A DNA stretch of 64,000 nucleotides from Euglena gracilis (Eukaryota > Euglenida > Euglenophyceae > Euglenales), in the NCBI GenBank assembly GCA_039621445.1, contig CP154956.1, positions 1,959,873 through 2,023,872 of the forward strand, written 5' to 3'. The notes beneath the pieces are model-generated. The model saw nothing but the letters and a program-made list of their open reading frames with translations, was not told the origin of the DNA and ran no database searches. The translations under genes and the position numbers were made by a program. This document shows positions 1 to 22,834 of the stretch, piece by piece (position 1 is the first letter of the stretch; every line of letters starts with the position of its first letter).

Positions 1-98
1 CAATTGCCCACATCGAGAAAGATCAACAGCTGAAGTGCGAGATGCACCGCCTAAGTTTGTGTCTGCCCGTTGTCTGGCCGTCCCGGCGCTGTGGGCAG

Positions 99-11720
<11,622 letters not shown>

Positions 11721-12845
11721 GTATGTCTTCTGAATCGCGAAGTAATTTGGAATGTTCTGAGGTCGCATTTGCATATTTTCCATTTTCCACTATACTCAGA
11801 GTTTTCTATGTTTTTTATGCATTTTCTTCACTCTTTGTTTTGAATTTTTCCGCATGATGAATGTGATTATCACATATTCCCCTATAATCCCGAATAGTTT
11901 TATAATTTTATAATCCCGCATAATTTTCAAGGTTGAAATTGACCCAAAAGCGCTTCAGGTTTGATTTCCTCGAGTTTTGTGATTTCTCAAACGTTTCTAT
12001 TGCATTGTCCTCCGTGTTTTCTTTGGTTCATTGTAGTGTGGAGGAGGGGGTTATTATTATTTCATGTTACAATGGACATTCCAAACTGATTCTCAGGTTG
12101 AAGGGATTTATGGAAGCCCTTCATTTTGAGGTGGGACGTGGGGAGGTGGGTGGATCCGACACCCCCCCCCCCCCCAGGCTCCTACGTGGTCAAGGTTGTG
12201 GGCCTGCAGACCACTCCTCCCCAGATTTTGCGACGGGGCGGACCAACGCACCCCTGCTTCTCCGAAAGCCAAAATTGCAAATAATTTTCTTCCGGCACTG
12301 TGCACTAGAGCTGGCAAAGAGTCGCATTTGCCCTCAGGTTTTGCATATTTGCTCATTATTTTCTGCATTTTCCCCCACATTTTCACATTCTGACATATTT
12401 GCTTGATCTTTTTGTAATTCTTGTCTTTCTTTTCAATTTTCCAGGTTTTTCCCTCTTTTCGAGGACCGATTTTTGGGGAAATTATTTCAAGGGTTTTTTT
12501 TTTTGGAATTTGTTCACAAAATCCCAGTGGGATTTTGCTGTGTGCGTTGTGGGTTTTTTCCCTGACGTTAAGGACTTTTTTTGAATTTGGAGAATTTCTT
12601 TTTGTTGAAACACAAAATCCATAATTTTGTTGTGGTGCAATTTGAAATTAAACGATTTGAGTTTGTGGTATTATTCCCCCCCCCGGGGGGGGGAGGGTGC
12701 CCCCCCCTCCCCTGGGGTTGGTAAACAGAAGCCTGGCCCAGAAAATACATTTCTTTCACATAATTCCGCAGGGTGTCGTTTTAGACGGGTTCATCTTGGA
12801 GGCATTTTGTGTCATTTTGGGATGAGTACATTGACAGTTTTTTGC

Positions 12846-13117
12846 TCCGCAGTTTCTTGTTCCGCATTTTTTGTCCCGCATTTTTTGTTCCGCATTTTTT
12901 TGTTCCGCATTTTTTTCGCTCCGCATTTTTTTGCTTCGCATTTTTTCCCGCATTTTTTCTGCATTTTTTGCTCCGCTTTTTTTGTTCCGCTTTTTTTCCC
13001 GCATTTTTTGTTCCACATCTTTTTTTGTGCCGCATTTTTTTGCTCCGCTTTTTGTTTGTTCCGCATTTTTTGGTGCCGCATGTTTTTGTTCCGCATTTTT
13101 TTCTGTGTGATCCCGCA
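12846..13117. repeat. TTCCGCATTTTTTG minisatellite
   Basis: About 14 degenerate units of roughly 15-22 bp built on TTCCGCA(T)n with G or C variants. On the minus strand they read as Lys/Arg/Asn-rich open frames, which is a repeat artefact. Confidence 0.9.
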
Positions 13118-14214
13118 TGATGCCGCATATTTTTGGAAAGAGAGCCTTACTACATTACCCCCCCCTGGTGGCGACCCCCCCCACCAGGCCTTCCCTGATT
13201 TCCATGGCCGCCGATTTTTGGGTGTTTCTGCACCTTTGGCACCGAAGGAATTGTGGTGTTGTGGCGGGTGGGTGGGTCGACCCACCCCATCCTCACGGTG
13301 TAAGGGGCCAGCAGGAAGTGGGAGGATTGCGAATCCTTATCGATTGCCCCGCCCCCAGCGTAGGTTAAATTATGGGGCGCAGCTGCAGATTTTTAGGGCC
13401 CAGGTTTTCAGCTGTGTGGGATGTCCCAAGGTTGGGTGCACCGGTGGCACCGATCCTTGGCCCTTTTGTTTTACGTTTTTGTTTTGTTTTTGGTGAGGGT
13501 TTCGATTTCAATTCAATTTCAATGAGTGACGGTTTTTGAAAAATACTCCCGGCGCTTTGCAGTGAGCGGAGCTGACTGAGATGTGCCTTGAAGCCGAGGA
13601 GTATGCTTGCCTCATGTCTTGTGTAACATTTTTGCAAGTTTTGCACTTCGTGAACCATTGTCCATTGTTGATTTTCTTGGTATTCATTCCGCTGGGAGTT
13701 ATTCTGGAAACGAGGGCGTGCAGTTCTGTGACGAAATGCTTGTGCATGTGCATCGTCATCATTGGTGGGGAAGTTTGTGTTCGAGCTGTTCATTTATTAT
13801 TCCCCGAGACTCTGTCATGAGAGGGTTGGCTCGAGTCAGAGGGTGTCTTGCCCACGTCTTAGGTCACCCAGGTGGCCAATCAATGGCTGGCTTTTAATGA
13901 ACGCCTGCCCACATATGCACGCAAAGTTGCACGTTATAGGATACATGCCACTCCCCTGGCTCGTTGACCCCGGGTCGTTGGAGCCAACCTGGCCTCCCTG
14001 AAGTTGGGCCCTGAACTGTTGGGGCAACAATGCCAGGGGGGCACACACCACTTTTGAAACTCGTGAGTCGCAGGAATGAAATTTGGTTTTTGATCGGATC
14101 AAATGCTGCATTCTGCGTGCGTTGAATCCCCAGCTTTTTCAAAGTTTGGCTAAGGGCATGTTGCTCCTCTCCCAGGAGGTTGATGGATGCCAATTAATTT
14201 TTCTCTGTGGCCAG

Positions 14215-14505
14215 ATCACACAATTATTTAATCACTGGCAGACCCCCCTTTGGTTTTTTCATTGGTGTTTGGCCCGGACCCCCTCCCCCCCTCCGGCAAT
14301 ACACCACCAAAATGACCCGGCGCCAATGGCGCCGAAGAAACTTTTGGCCTTTTTTCCGAGTTTGTGGTCAAATTTCCCTTGGATTCCAGAGTGGCTGACC
14401 CTGGGGGGGGAGGTAGCGACTGAGTGGTTTAACACGAAGCGGTTTTTTTGGAATGGTTTTGGAAGAGTGGAAGGGACCTCCTCCCCCCTGGGGGGTCGGA
14501 AATAA
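14215..14505. repeat. Dispersed GTGACTGACTGG-family element, copy 2
   Basis: Shares with the 8427 block the order AATCACTGGC(A)GACC, TTTGGCC, CCGGCGCCAA, GGTCAAATTTCCC, CCAGAGTGGCTGACC and a closing GGGGGGTCGG. No coding. Confidence 0.7.
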
Positions 14506-14670
14506 TGCACGGGGCAGATCTTGCGTGTTAAGTCTGTGTCTATGTTGTATGCATAGACATACAACATATGTATACAAGAAGTATATATATATATATATAT
14601 ATATATAGGATATATGTATACAACAAGTGGGTTGGGCAGCCCACTGCACGACATTTGTGTCCCTCGCAGC

Positions 14671-14831
14671 GCCCCCCGAAACGTTGGTCTCCCGCTGCCG
14701 TATCACCGCCCCCCTTCTTGCCCGTTCTGGGCCGCCTCCACCGCCGCGGCCGCCCAAGTCGGCCAGCTACTGCCCTCTCCCCCCCCCCCCACTGTACAGC
14801 ACCGCATCACAGCTCATCACAGGGGTGCTTT
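14671..14831 (+). CDS. Possible Pro/Arg-rich exon, unassigned
   Basis: A GC-rich patch follows ccctcgcag at 14670. In phase 1 it reads PPETLVSRCRITAPLL... and then a Pro-rich run to a TGA at 14829-14831. GC content matches known exons, but no family is recognisable and all three frames stay open for much of it. It could be the 3' end of the LRR gene or plain GC-rich DNA. Confidence 0.25.
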
Positions 14832-15883
14832 GAGACCCCTTCCCAGAGAGGCTGACGGTTCGCCATGCGGCCCTTTCCAGATAATCGCCCCCCTTCCCCT
14901 CCCTCGTGTGGCTGTGTGCATCGTTCTTTTTTCTTTCAAAGTGGCCTTTCACAGTAGCTTTTAGCTTTTACCTGGAACTCCCCCACCGTTCAGCGAAAAG
15001 GCGAAAGTTTGAGTTAATTTAATTTGTTTTAAAGGAAGCAAAAAATTTACAAATTTTCTTTATAATTTTAATAAGTATAAAGTATATAATTTTATTTAAA
15101 AACGAAAAAATTTTCTTGTGTGTCTGTGGTCAAGTTCTCCTGTGATTCAAATTACCTCCCCCATAATGTTACCCTTGAGGACGGAAAACTCGCCTCTTGG
15201 CTTCCCCGGTAACACCGATTTCTGTTCAGTTTTCTTCCCAGTGCCTGCGACGCCTTTGCAGCAATTTTCATATTTCCTCACAACTACTTTTTCAATGCCA
15301 GTTTAAAATTGCATTCATTGGATGGCCCCCAGAACAAGATGTCGGAAAATGAGATGGAGGGTTAAAATGCCAGGACGCAGAGGTGACCGATCTGCTCACC
15401 TCATGTCAACCGTCTCGAAAATCTCCTCATCTTCCCACGAGTCAGCCTTGGCCAGGAGAATCAATACCAACGGGGAAGCTGGTTTGTTTTCTGGAATTTA
15501 CAGCGCTGTTTTGTATTTACAGCGCCTTTGTGTCCTGCTTACGTATTCCATGTGATTTTTTTTATTTTGTGTTTTTGGGCCTGACAACCCCCGCCCCCCT
15601 CCCCATTAGAACCTTGGAAATTTGGTAAACTGACAAATGGAAATGACCTCAAAGAGGAGAAACCCTGGAAAAAAATTTGTGCCTGAAGCAAATTATTTGC
15701 CTCGTAAATCCAAGTAACAAGCCCATGACTGTGGCCCACGTGGGGAGGAATTGTGACGCCAAAGTTTGTGGCGTCTTCCTGCCAGAAATTTCCTCTGGCG
15801 TCTTTTCTCGGTGCCCAATGAAATCAGGCATTGGGCCCCGCTGTGTGCCCCGCGTTGCGCCTGTGCGTGTCGCCACACCGCAG
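14832..15883 (+). other. Intergenic or intronic stretch
   Basis: An AT-rich core at about 15000-15120 is flanked by ordinary sequence. No exon-like GC-rich patch with splice sites was seen. Confidence 0.5.
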
Positions 15884-15979
15884 GGGACCGCATGGCACCG
15901 TCCCGGCCCCCCGTCTGGCTCCCCCTCGCCGCCGGGCTGTGTGGCGCGGCGCTCCTTCTCACCGCCGCGGGGGGCCACA
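15884..15979 (+). CDS. Hydrophobic membrane-segment exon
   Basis: After gccacaccgcag, the frame reads GDR then MAPSRPPVWLPLAAGLCGAA, LLLTAAGGH and a split codon at the gtgccc donor. Two readings fit. As an internal 96-nt phase-1/1 exon it could be the C-terminal membrane anchor of the LRR protein. With ATG at 15892 it is an 88-nt first exon encoding a signal peptide or anchor for the gene that follows. Hydrophobic core about 18 residues. The sequence alone cannot decide. Confidence 0.55.
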
Positions 15980-16035
15980 GTGCCCCCCAGGTCACGGCCA
16001 GGGGGTTTATTCCCCGTTGGACCCGGGCTGGTGGG

Positions 16036-16440
16036 CATACATCTCTTTAAGGTTTTGCGACCCCCCCAGGGGGGGGGCGGCTGCAGCCAGCCCCGATTTG
16101 TGCCCAGCCCAGCCGCAGCAGCCCCCTCCCCCTGGGGGGGGTGTGCTGCTAGCCCTAGCTAGCCAGCCCCTTTTTGGGGGTCCAAATTGGGGATCGAAAT
16201 TTTTTGAAAAATTGTGTTCAAAAGTGGCCAAAAATGGGGTTTGGGGGGCGTTTGGGGCATTTTGGGGGGGTTTCAGATGCATCATTTTTTCAAAACTGTG
16301 TTTTGCAGGTCATTTTTGGGCGGTTCGGGTCCAGCCGGGGTCCAGCCCCCCCCCCCCCCCCCGGGGGGGGGGGGTAGCCAACCCAAAATTTTAGCCAGCC
16401 CAAATCCCCCCCCCCCCCCCGGTCCTTAAAGAGATGTATG
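16036..16440. mobile_element. MITE family 1, copy A
   Basis: A 405-bp block bounded by perfect 17-bp inverted repeats, CATACATCTCTTTAAGG and CCTTAAAGAGATGTATG. The interior has C-run/G-run palindromes, CCAGCCCAGCCGCAGCAGC, GTGTTCAAAAGTGGCC and GGGGCATTTTGGGG. A second copy is at 50971-51400. Non-coding. It lies just after the hydrophobic exon at 15884-15979. Confidence 0.9.
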
Positions 16441-16613
16441 CTGGCAGGTTGAGCGGACCCCGCCTCCCAGCAACCTGTGCCCAAAGGATAGCCCAATGAG
16501 CTGCATTTTTTGTTCAAGGAAGAAGTGCGGATCCAGGGGTGTGGCCAACGAGTGGTGGGATCCCCCCTTTGGGGTGTGGTTTTTGGGATGGGTGAAGGCC
16601 TTGCAACTCCTGC

Positions 16614-16782
16614 ATGTGTGCGCGTGTGCGCGTATGGTGTTGTGCATGTGTGCATGTGTATGTGTTTGTATGTGTGTGGATATGTGTACGTGTGTGTGAA
16701 TACGTGTGCCTTGTGTGTATGCCTGCGTGTGTGTGTGTGTGTGTGTGCGTGCGTTTGTGTGTGTGCTTATTTGTGTGTCTAC
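16614..16782. repeat. Degenerate GT-rich microsatellite
   Basis: An impure GT array (GTGTGCGTGT, GTATGTGTTT and similar). Confidence 0.85.
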
Positions 16783-17222
16783 AAAAATCTCTTAGAATAC
16801 AAATAGATATATAGAAGTTGTGAAAAATTCTCTGGCATCGATGCTGATGTCTTCTGCTACCACTTCTGTGGGCACTGTGGAGGGCAATTGGCTGCCTCCC
16901 CAGGCAGGGGAATCCTGGGCTGCCAACCCAAACTCTCCCACAAATGTGTTCTGAACGCAAACCTCAACACGCATCCTCTGGAGGATACCAAATGGGCAGA
17001 TTTGTGTGCAATGCAACCAAACACAATAAAATGCAACGAAACACAGACAAAACGTATACAAAATACCATGAAATATAGTATACACAAGCGAAAATGATAT
17101 CAACACCAAAAAAGGTGTTGTAGGCAACGGCAACGCGTTGCAGTCTGAAAAATATGGGCTCTGTTCTCATCGCCTTCCTGCATTTTCCCTGGGGCCCTTG
17201 CCATGGTTTCCCTGTCGGCAAG

Positions 17223-17299
17223 GAGCCCTGCGCTTCGGACGGCCGGTGCTCTCCACTGCCGGCCGCGCCCCCGACGCTCCCTCCCGTCCACACCGCTTC
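17223..17299 (+). CDS. Tentative exon upstream of the sulfiredoxin core
   Basis: A GC-rich patch reading ALRFGRPVLSTAGRAPDAPS then RPHRF, phase 1 in and 0 out (donor gtgaca). This lets 15892-15979 chain into 18799-18886. The acceptor is a weak caag, and the residues match no family, so this rests on GC content and phase only. Confidence 0.3.
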
Positions 17300-17329
17300 G
17301 TGACACTGGCCCGCCCCCACTGACTAGCT

Positions 17330-17534
17330 GGCCGTGGGGTCCAAAAGCTGGAGGTCACCCAAATGTGATTTCCCAAAGGGAAACCCTTCCCTCCCAAACA
17401 TCACCCCCCTGAAATTTGACCCCCTCTCCTGGGGTCCCAGGGGGGTTATATTTCGGGGGGGGTCATGTTTGGGGGGAGGGTTTCCCTTTGGGGAAACCCA
17501 TTTGGGTGACCTCCAGCTTTTGGACCCCACGGCC
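17330..17534. mobile_element. 205-bp hairpin element
   Basis: The left arm begins GGCCGTGGGGTCCAAAAGCT and the right arm ends AGCTTTTGGACCCCACGGCC. The arms stay complementary for about 70 bp (GGAGGTCACCCAAATG, CCCAAAGGGAAACCC). The short centre has a second C/G-run inversion. Non-coding, MITE-like. Confidence 0.85.
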
Positions 17535-17956
17535 GACTTCGAGATCCAAGCTATAACTCCCCCCCCCCCCCGACAACACCATAGGAGGATTTCTTGGACT
17601 TGTTGCGACCTTCGTGGACAAGGTTCTTGGCTTCGCAGAGCTGGGCACTGAAAACAATTTTCATGTGGAAAATACCCAAGCATCATTGAAATGTGTAACC
17701 TGAAGGAAAAGGCATTTTTCAAGCGCTTCCAGGCATGCAGCGCCGGAAGAAAACGTTTCGCTATTTTCGCGGTGTGGTTTGCCCCAGAAATTTCCGACGT
17801 ATAACCAACCCCAAACATTACCCCCCTGGCCCTTGATTTCGGGCGAAAGAATATTATACCCGGAGAATTATATTTGGGAGGGGGGTTTAGGATGAGTTGC
17901 CTTTTCCCAGCTGCTTGTTGCCAGATTCTTTACCATGACTTTTAAGACGTCCCCTT

Positions 17957-18236
17957 CAGGCTTTTTTTTAGTCGGGTGCCAACCCTACGGGGGGGTGCTA
18001 TTGGCAGGCACCCCCCCCCTCTGACCCCCCGGGGGGGGGTCGGGTTTTTGGGGGTGCCTGCCCATAGCAGGCACCCCCTCTCTGACCCCGGCGCCTGCGG
18101 GGGCCCGGAAAAGGCCATTTTCAATGAAAGTTTTCTGGGTCCCCCCCCCCGACCCCACCCCCCCGGGGGGATGTGCCTGCTCGGGGCAGGCACCCTATAG
18201 CACCCCCTCCCCCCGGTTGGTAAAAAAAAAGCCTGG
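17957..18236. mobile_element. GCCTGC/GCAGGC element, copy A
   Basis: Ends CAGGCTTTTTTTTAGTCGGG and GGTTGGTAAAAAAAAAGCCT form imperfect inverted repeats. The interior has repeated GGTGCCTGCC / GGCAGGCACC palindromes and C/G-runs. A related element lies at 48398-48695, and more divergent relatives at about 36034-36280 and 44380-44450. Confidence 0.7.
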
Positions 18237-18515
18237 TTCCCATCCCAAAGGCACCTCCAAGGCACCCAGATCCGACTTCCCTCTAGGGGGAGGGGGATGA
18301 CCAGACCAAACATGCCTGGGCACTCGATCGAGGCACTCTGGGGTCAAAGTACTGCAAGCCCGGAAAGGGCCCATTTGTGGGTCATCCCGCAAGTGGTCTG
18401 CCCCCGCCTTGCACGACCCTTCAGTGGCCCTGGACGACTTCGGGCCGACGGCAAGTGGGGTGTCCTGACTGAGGCGTGCCCCCCCCCCCCCCAAAAGCCT
18501 GAGACCCCGCGTGCC

Positions 18516-18600
18516 GGGCCGAGCCGTGCCATGCCGTGCCGAGCCATGCCATGCCGTGCCATGCCGGGCCGAGCCGTGCTGTGCTGTGTACATGCCATGC
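18516..18600. repeat. GCC(G/A)TGCC minisatellite
   Basis: Tandem decamer-like units GCCGAGCCGT / GCCATGCCGT over about 80 bp. Confidence 0.85.
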
Positions 18601-18798
18601 ACGCCCTGAAAGATCATGTCTGGGAGTTTGGCACTGGGCTGCCCATGGCTGTATCCCCAAAGTCTTTTAGCAGAATATTCACATTGCTTGATGTCGGTCG
18701 CGCACTCTCCGCAAGTTTTTTTTCCCGAGTCCCCCAAATTCCAAGGGTGGAGTGCTTGGGCCCAACTGAGCAACTACAATGGTGTGTTTGTCTGTCAG

Positions 18799-18886
18799 GG
18801 GCTGTCGGTGCGGTGGCCGCAGTTCAGCGTTGCTCTGGTGGCCGCATTGGGGTCGCTGCTGTTGTGGGCCGGCCTCCGGAATGCAG
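18799..18886 (+). CDS. Transmembrane-segment exon
   Basis: After tctgtcag, 88 nt encode GLSVRWPQFSVALVAALGSL then LLWAGLRNA, ending at a consensus donor (aatgcag|gtgagt). It has a hydrophobic core of about 19 residues flanked by Arg, typical of a membrane span. Phase 0 in, 1 out. It is upstream of and phase-compatible with the sulfiredoxin exons, so it may give a membrane-anchored or targeted form, or belong to another gene. Confidence 0.55.
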
Positions 18887-19649
18887 GTGAGTCTCTTTCT
18901 TGCTGCAAGATTGGCACGTTGGATTGGGTGTTTTTGGTGACATATTTTTTTTTAAAAAAGGAGGATTCAAGACAGAGGGAGCAAGAGCTTATGGGTTATG
19001 TCATTGGATTCTGGGCGATGCCAGAAGGCCCAGAAATATAGGATACCCCCAAACGGCATTTTTGCAAATGTTTAGGATCTCGCTGGAGGGACCAGGCGGC
19101 CAGCGGCTTTTTTCGAAGCGACAGGCTTTTCCCAGACAGGACCCCGCCCCCCATCGATTAATTCTGTTTCTTGACCAGCCGTACAAAGGGTGGCTGGAAT
19201 GGTAACTGGTTTCTTGCTCCAAAAACTGGTAAAAATTGGTGCTTTCCAGTTCCCAATCTGGAGTTAGACAAACCATGTGTTGCAAACGTGCGTTGTTGAT
19301 TTTGAGGGCATTTTTTTTTGCTGCTTTGAATTTCCAGGATGAACCCAGCCAGGTCCAGCCCCACCACCCCGCCCCGAGGGGTGGGGGCAGCCAGCAGCCT
19401 CTTTCCAGCCAGCCCGGATTTTCCTGATCCCGAGCATAACGACCCTGGGGGGTGGGGTCGTTAAGTGATTTTGATTTTCTACGTTTCAGGTTGCATGATT
19501 TTTTGGGTTGCATGATTTTTTCGATTCCGTGATTTTTTGGGGGTTCATGGATTTTCTCTGCCCACCGCCATTTTCCTTTCGACCCCATCTCGCTCACCTG
19601 GCGTGCGCCAGCCGGGCGCTGCCGACTGCCCCCCCCCCCCGCTCTGCAG

Positions 19650-19706
19650 GCCGTCAGCCCTCGCCTTCCATGGCCGGCCACAGCACTTTGCTCCTCAGCC
19701 TGGCTG
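19650..19706 (+). CDS. Tentative small exon
   Basis: 57 nt after gctctgcag, donor gtgcgc. It encodes GRQPSPSMAGHSTLLLSLA, phase 1/1. Splice sites and GC content are good. The product is not recognised; it is placed in the sulfiredoxin N-terminal region by phase. Confidence 0.35.
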
Positions 19707-20559
19707 GTGCGCTCCGCCCCTGGTTCTTTTAATCAAACGGGCACATTTCCCCAAAAACTCAAGCACGAAACACTTTGCAGGCTGTAAGTTGTGGCATTTT
19801 GCAAAGGTCAAAGCAAGGCACAGCATGAGTTGACACGTCAGCTTATTTACACCTTTTTTATCAATCTACATTTTTTTTGGCACTTTTGCATGCAACATGT
19901 ATCCACACCTGTGCACATTATATGTGTGTGTGTATTATATGTATACTGTGTGTAGTTACATGTGTACATTACATTGCATTACATTACATTACATTACCAC
20001 ACAACATATAACCCGTTTTCTGTGAACAACAGTCAATGAGGAATAAAAAAAAACCCGTGAAAACCTACACAGCATGAAACCAAAGGTAGTGTTCAGAACA
20101 GATAAAGTGCTTTTGTTTTCAAATCGTTTTCTTTCTTTCTCCTTTTTTTTTCTGTGACAGGGCACACAGAAGCACAGAGCAACGTGCATGCTGTCGCACC
20201 AGAATATGATATCCTCAGGTTTGGATCCTCCTGCTTTGCACAGAAACTCACATCCACAGGGGCCTTCCTGGTGGTTGACATTTATAGAACATTCTTCATA
20301 ATATGGGTTATCAATGAGTAAAGAAGGAATGAAAGAGCGATTGACAGAAAGAAATGACCAAACAAGCAACAAGCAAACAGAGAAAAAATATGTGGATTAC
20401 AGACAGAACACAAACCTGGGACCCCTACTTCCCCCTGCCTCCCTCAACCCCCCTCCTGCCAAACCAATGCCTCGAAAGAGTAATATCTCTTTCGTTATGC
20501 ATGTCATACAGGTTTCTGCTTAAGGGTTCCAGCACCCAGGAGTTCAACTGCATCTAGTC

Positions 20560-20795
20560 CAAATTTGGCTGGTGGAAATCCTGGTGTACTCTCCCCCCTG
20601 GGGGGGGGGGGGGCTCTGCTAGCAGGGTTACCCAGTGGGGGAAAAAAAGTACATTCTTGGCCATTTTGGGACAAAATCAGCCAAAATAGCACATTGAAAC
20701 CTCATTTCCACCTCAACGTGCAGCACCGAGGGAATTTTTTTCTAGTCAGGGGGGTCCAGGTAGCGGTTTTTCCCAGTGACTAAAATAGCTAGCCA
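20560..20795. repeat. ACAAAATCAGCCAAAA-family element, copy 1
   Basis: Shares CCAAATTTG(G)CTGGTGGAAAT, ACAAAATCAGCCAAAA, AAACCTCATTTCC, GCAGCACCGAGGGAATTTTT and an end in TAGCTAGCC with the block at 23925-24262. Non-coding. Confidence 0.7.
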
Positions 20796-20872
20796 ATGGA
20801 ATGTATGTATTGAATCAATCCCCCCCGCACCCCACCGCGCCATTCACAGCGGTGGGTCGCCTTCCGCCACAG

Positions 20873-20917
20873 TGGACGTCAAAGCAGTGGCAGCAAAGTA
20901 CGGCTGGGACCTGCCCG
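20873..20917 (+). CDS. Tentative small exon
   Basis: 45 nt after ttccgccacag, donor gtactt. It encodes VDVKAVAAKYGWDLP with a split first codon, phase 1/1. It chains with its neighbours. Family unknown. Confidence 0.4.
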
Positions 20918-20999
20918 GTACTTGGGGTGTCCTGCACAGTCGTCCACCACCACGAAAAAGGGAGGCCGGGGCAAAAAAAATAAAAGGAATCAGCGTGTG

Positions 21000-21142
21000 T
21001 GTGTGTGTGTGTCAAGGTTGATATGGAAAGTGTGTGTGTATGTGTGTGTTGTGTGTGTGTGCGGTGTGTGTGCGCGCGCGCGCGTGTGTGTGCGTGTGTG
21101 TGTGTGTGTGTGTGCGCGCGCACGCGCGCGTGTGTGTCTGCA
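21000..21142. repeat. GT/GC microsatellite
   Basis: GTGTGT tracts with GCGCGC blocks in an intron. Confidence 0.9.
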
Positions 21143-21246
21143 TGGTAAGGTTGATACCCCGCAAGGGGAAGTGTCAAATTTATGATTTTGTTGTTCTTTG
21201 GTTCCAGAACAAGTGTTCTTCTGTGATTTTTTTGATTTTGTGACAG

Positions 21247-21281
21247 GTCGTGCCTGCATTTCCACCCTGCGGTTGGCATCA
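21247..21281 (+). CDS. Tentative micro-exon
   Basis: 35 nt after gtgacag. It encodes RACISTLRLAS, phase 1 in and 0 out with donor gtattc. It would connect the exon at 20873 to 22759. The TLRLAS ending also resembles a decayed B-type LRR exon. Weak evidence. Confidence 0.25.
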
Positions 21282-22758
21282 GTATTCTTTTTCCGGTCTG
21301 GAGAACTTTTGGCTGAGCCATTTGAGTGGGGAGTTCAGGCCAGGGGCTGCATCGCCTGCTACAACACAGTCCCATGGAAGAGGTTGCACCTGTTGAGATA
21401 TTTCAATGCGTCACAGTCGACATGATCCAATGCCACCCGCAAAAATTACAGAATCACAAATGACAGAAAGGAGAGAAAGGTGATGGGTAAATTGGAACTC
21501 CTTGTTCTGTGATTTTTTCTCTTTTGGAATGAAGTTTCGTAGGCAAAAGACAATTTAATATTTTCCAAAATGAACAAAAATGTATTTGGTGGGTTTATGA
21601 CTCTTTTGATACCAGATGAGACCCAAAACTGACATTCCCCGTTGGTCCCGTCTGGCGCTGAAAGAAGCTCCTCCATCGAGGCGGAGAATCACCACAGGAT
21701 TTAAAAATAGGAATGAAATGGTATGGGATTTAAAAAAAATGGCGGGGAAAAAGATGGGGGGAAATCCCATCTTCTCTGTACAAATTGTATACAATGTGAT
21801 GTGATGCAACACAGCACAATGTAATTCACCACACCACACCCTGCTGCACCACACCACACCACACCGTGGTGCAAGCAATTGGTGAAGAAGCCAATGTTTT
21901 GTGTTCAAAAATGTGGTGCTTTGAAACTGGCGATGCAGTTTTGCAAGTTTTGTTTTGTTTTGTTTTGTTTTGCCCACACAATGCAATGCAACACAATGTA
22001 ACACCGACAGGTTTCATCGCCACAACATGATGCACAGTGCGAAATGAGGTGGCGACGTCCCGTGCCTCATATCCAACCCTTGGGCAGTCCCCCCCCCCCT
22101 AAAAAAACACCACCCACTGCCCCTGGCTCCGCCCGCCACCGGGCCACGTGACTGGTCCGCTGACAAGGCCTCTGCTCGGGGACTTGCAGTCGCCCCCCCC
22201 CCCGGGGTCGACTGCCGCCAGTCCAATGTCAGTCAGTCCAATTTTTGGTGGATCTCCCCGTGAGGGGGGGGGGTGTCTGCAAGCAGCCCCATCAGTGGAA
22301 AGTTGTTTCCCTGTGACCAGAACGAATCATTGGAACCAGCACTCACGAGACACTTGGGAGTCAGCTCACCCAATCTCACGGGACATAATGGAGGAATGGC
22401 AACGTTCTGCTGGGAAATTGGTCAGGAAGACCATTTGTGCAAGAACACACAAACGTTTTTGCACTCAGACAGCAGCACGTGGGCTGGGGGGGGGAGTTGA
22501 CCCAGCATCAGGAAGATTTGCCAAGGATCACAGCCCCAAAAACCTTCCAGAAGTGCTGATTTTTGGCAAGTTTTGGGAACAAATCCCCTCAAACGTCTTA
22601 AAAACCCGTTTTCAGATCGGCGCGAAGGGCCAAGCGAAACCTCTTTCGGTGGGGATGGCGGTGCGGCCCGTGGTTGGCAGGGGGTCCAGCCAGTGACCAT
22701 TTCTTTTTTAAAGCCAGTGGACCACCCCAGTGCATCCCCGGGGGTGGTTTGACCACAG

Positions 22759-22834
22759 GCCTGCCCCGACCCGCGCGTGAGGCGGCTGCGCGTGGCCGAG
22801 ATCCGCCGCCCGCTGCGGACCGCCCGGCCCAACA
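22759..22834 (+). CDS. SRX1: Sulfiredoxin exon: RRPL substrate/ATP-binding strand
   Basis: After gaccacag, phase 0. It encodes ACPDPRVRRLRVAEIRRPLR then TARPN, ending at gtgtgc (phase 1). The IRRPL motif matches the conserved VIRRPL of plant and animal sulfiredoxins. Confidence 0.88.

Larger units (their letters stand above)
11721..14660 (+). other. Long non-coding stretch
   Basis: AT-rich, mostly featureless sequence to about 12600, then a C/G-run block (12672-12720), a minisatellite (12846-13117) and a member of the 8427-type family (14215-14505). No convincing exon was seen. Confidence 0.5.

Noticed and set aside
12756-13285. Minus-strand Lys/Arg/Asn-rich frames
   Set aside because: They are the complement of the TTCCGCATTTTTTG minisatellite; composition and periodicity explain them fully.
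21247-21281. A further LRR exon (TLRLAS)
   Set aside because: Only the last few residues resemble an LRR, and it lies far from the array; kept only as a tentative micro-exon of the next locus.
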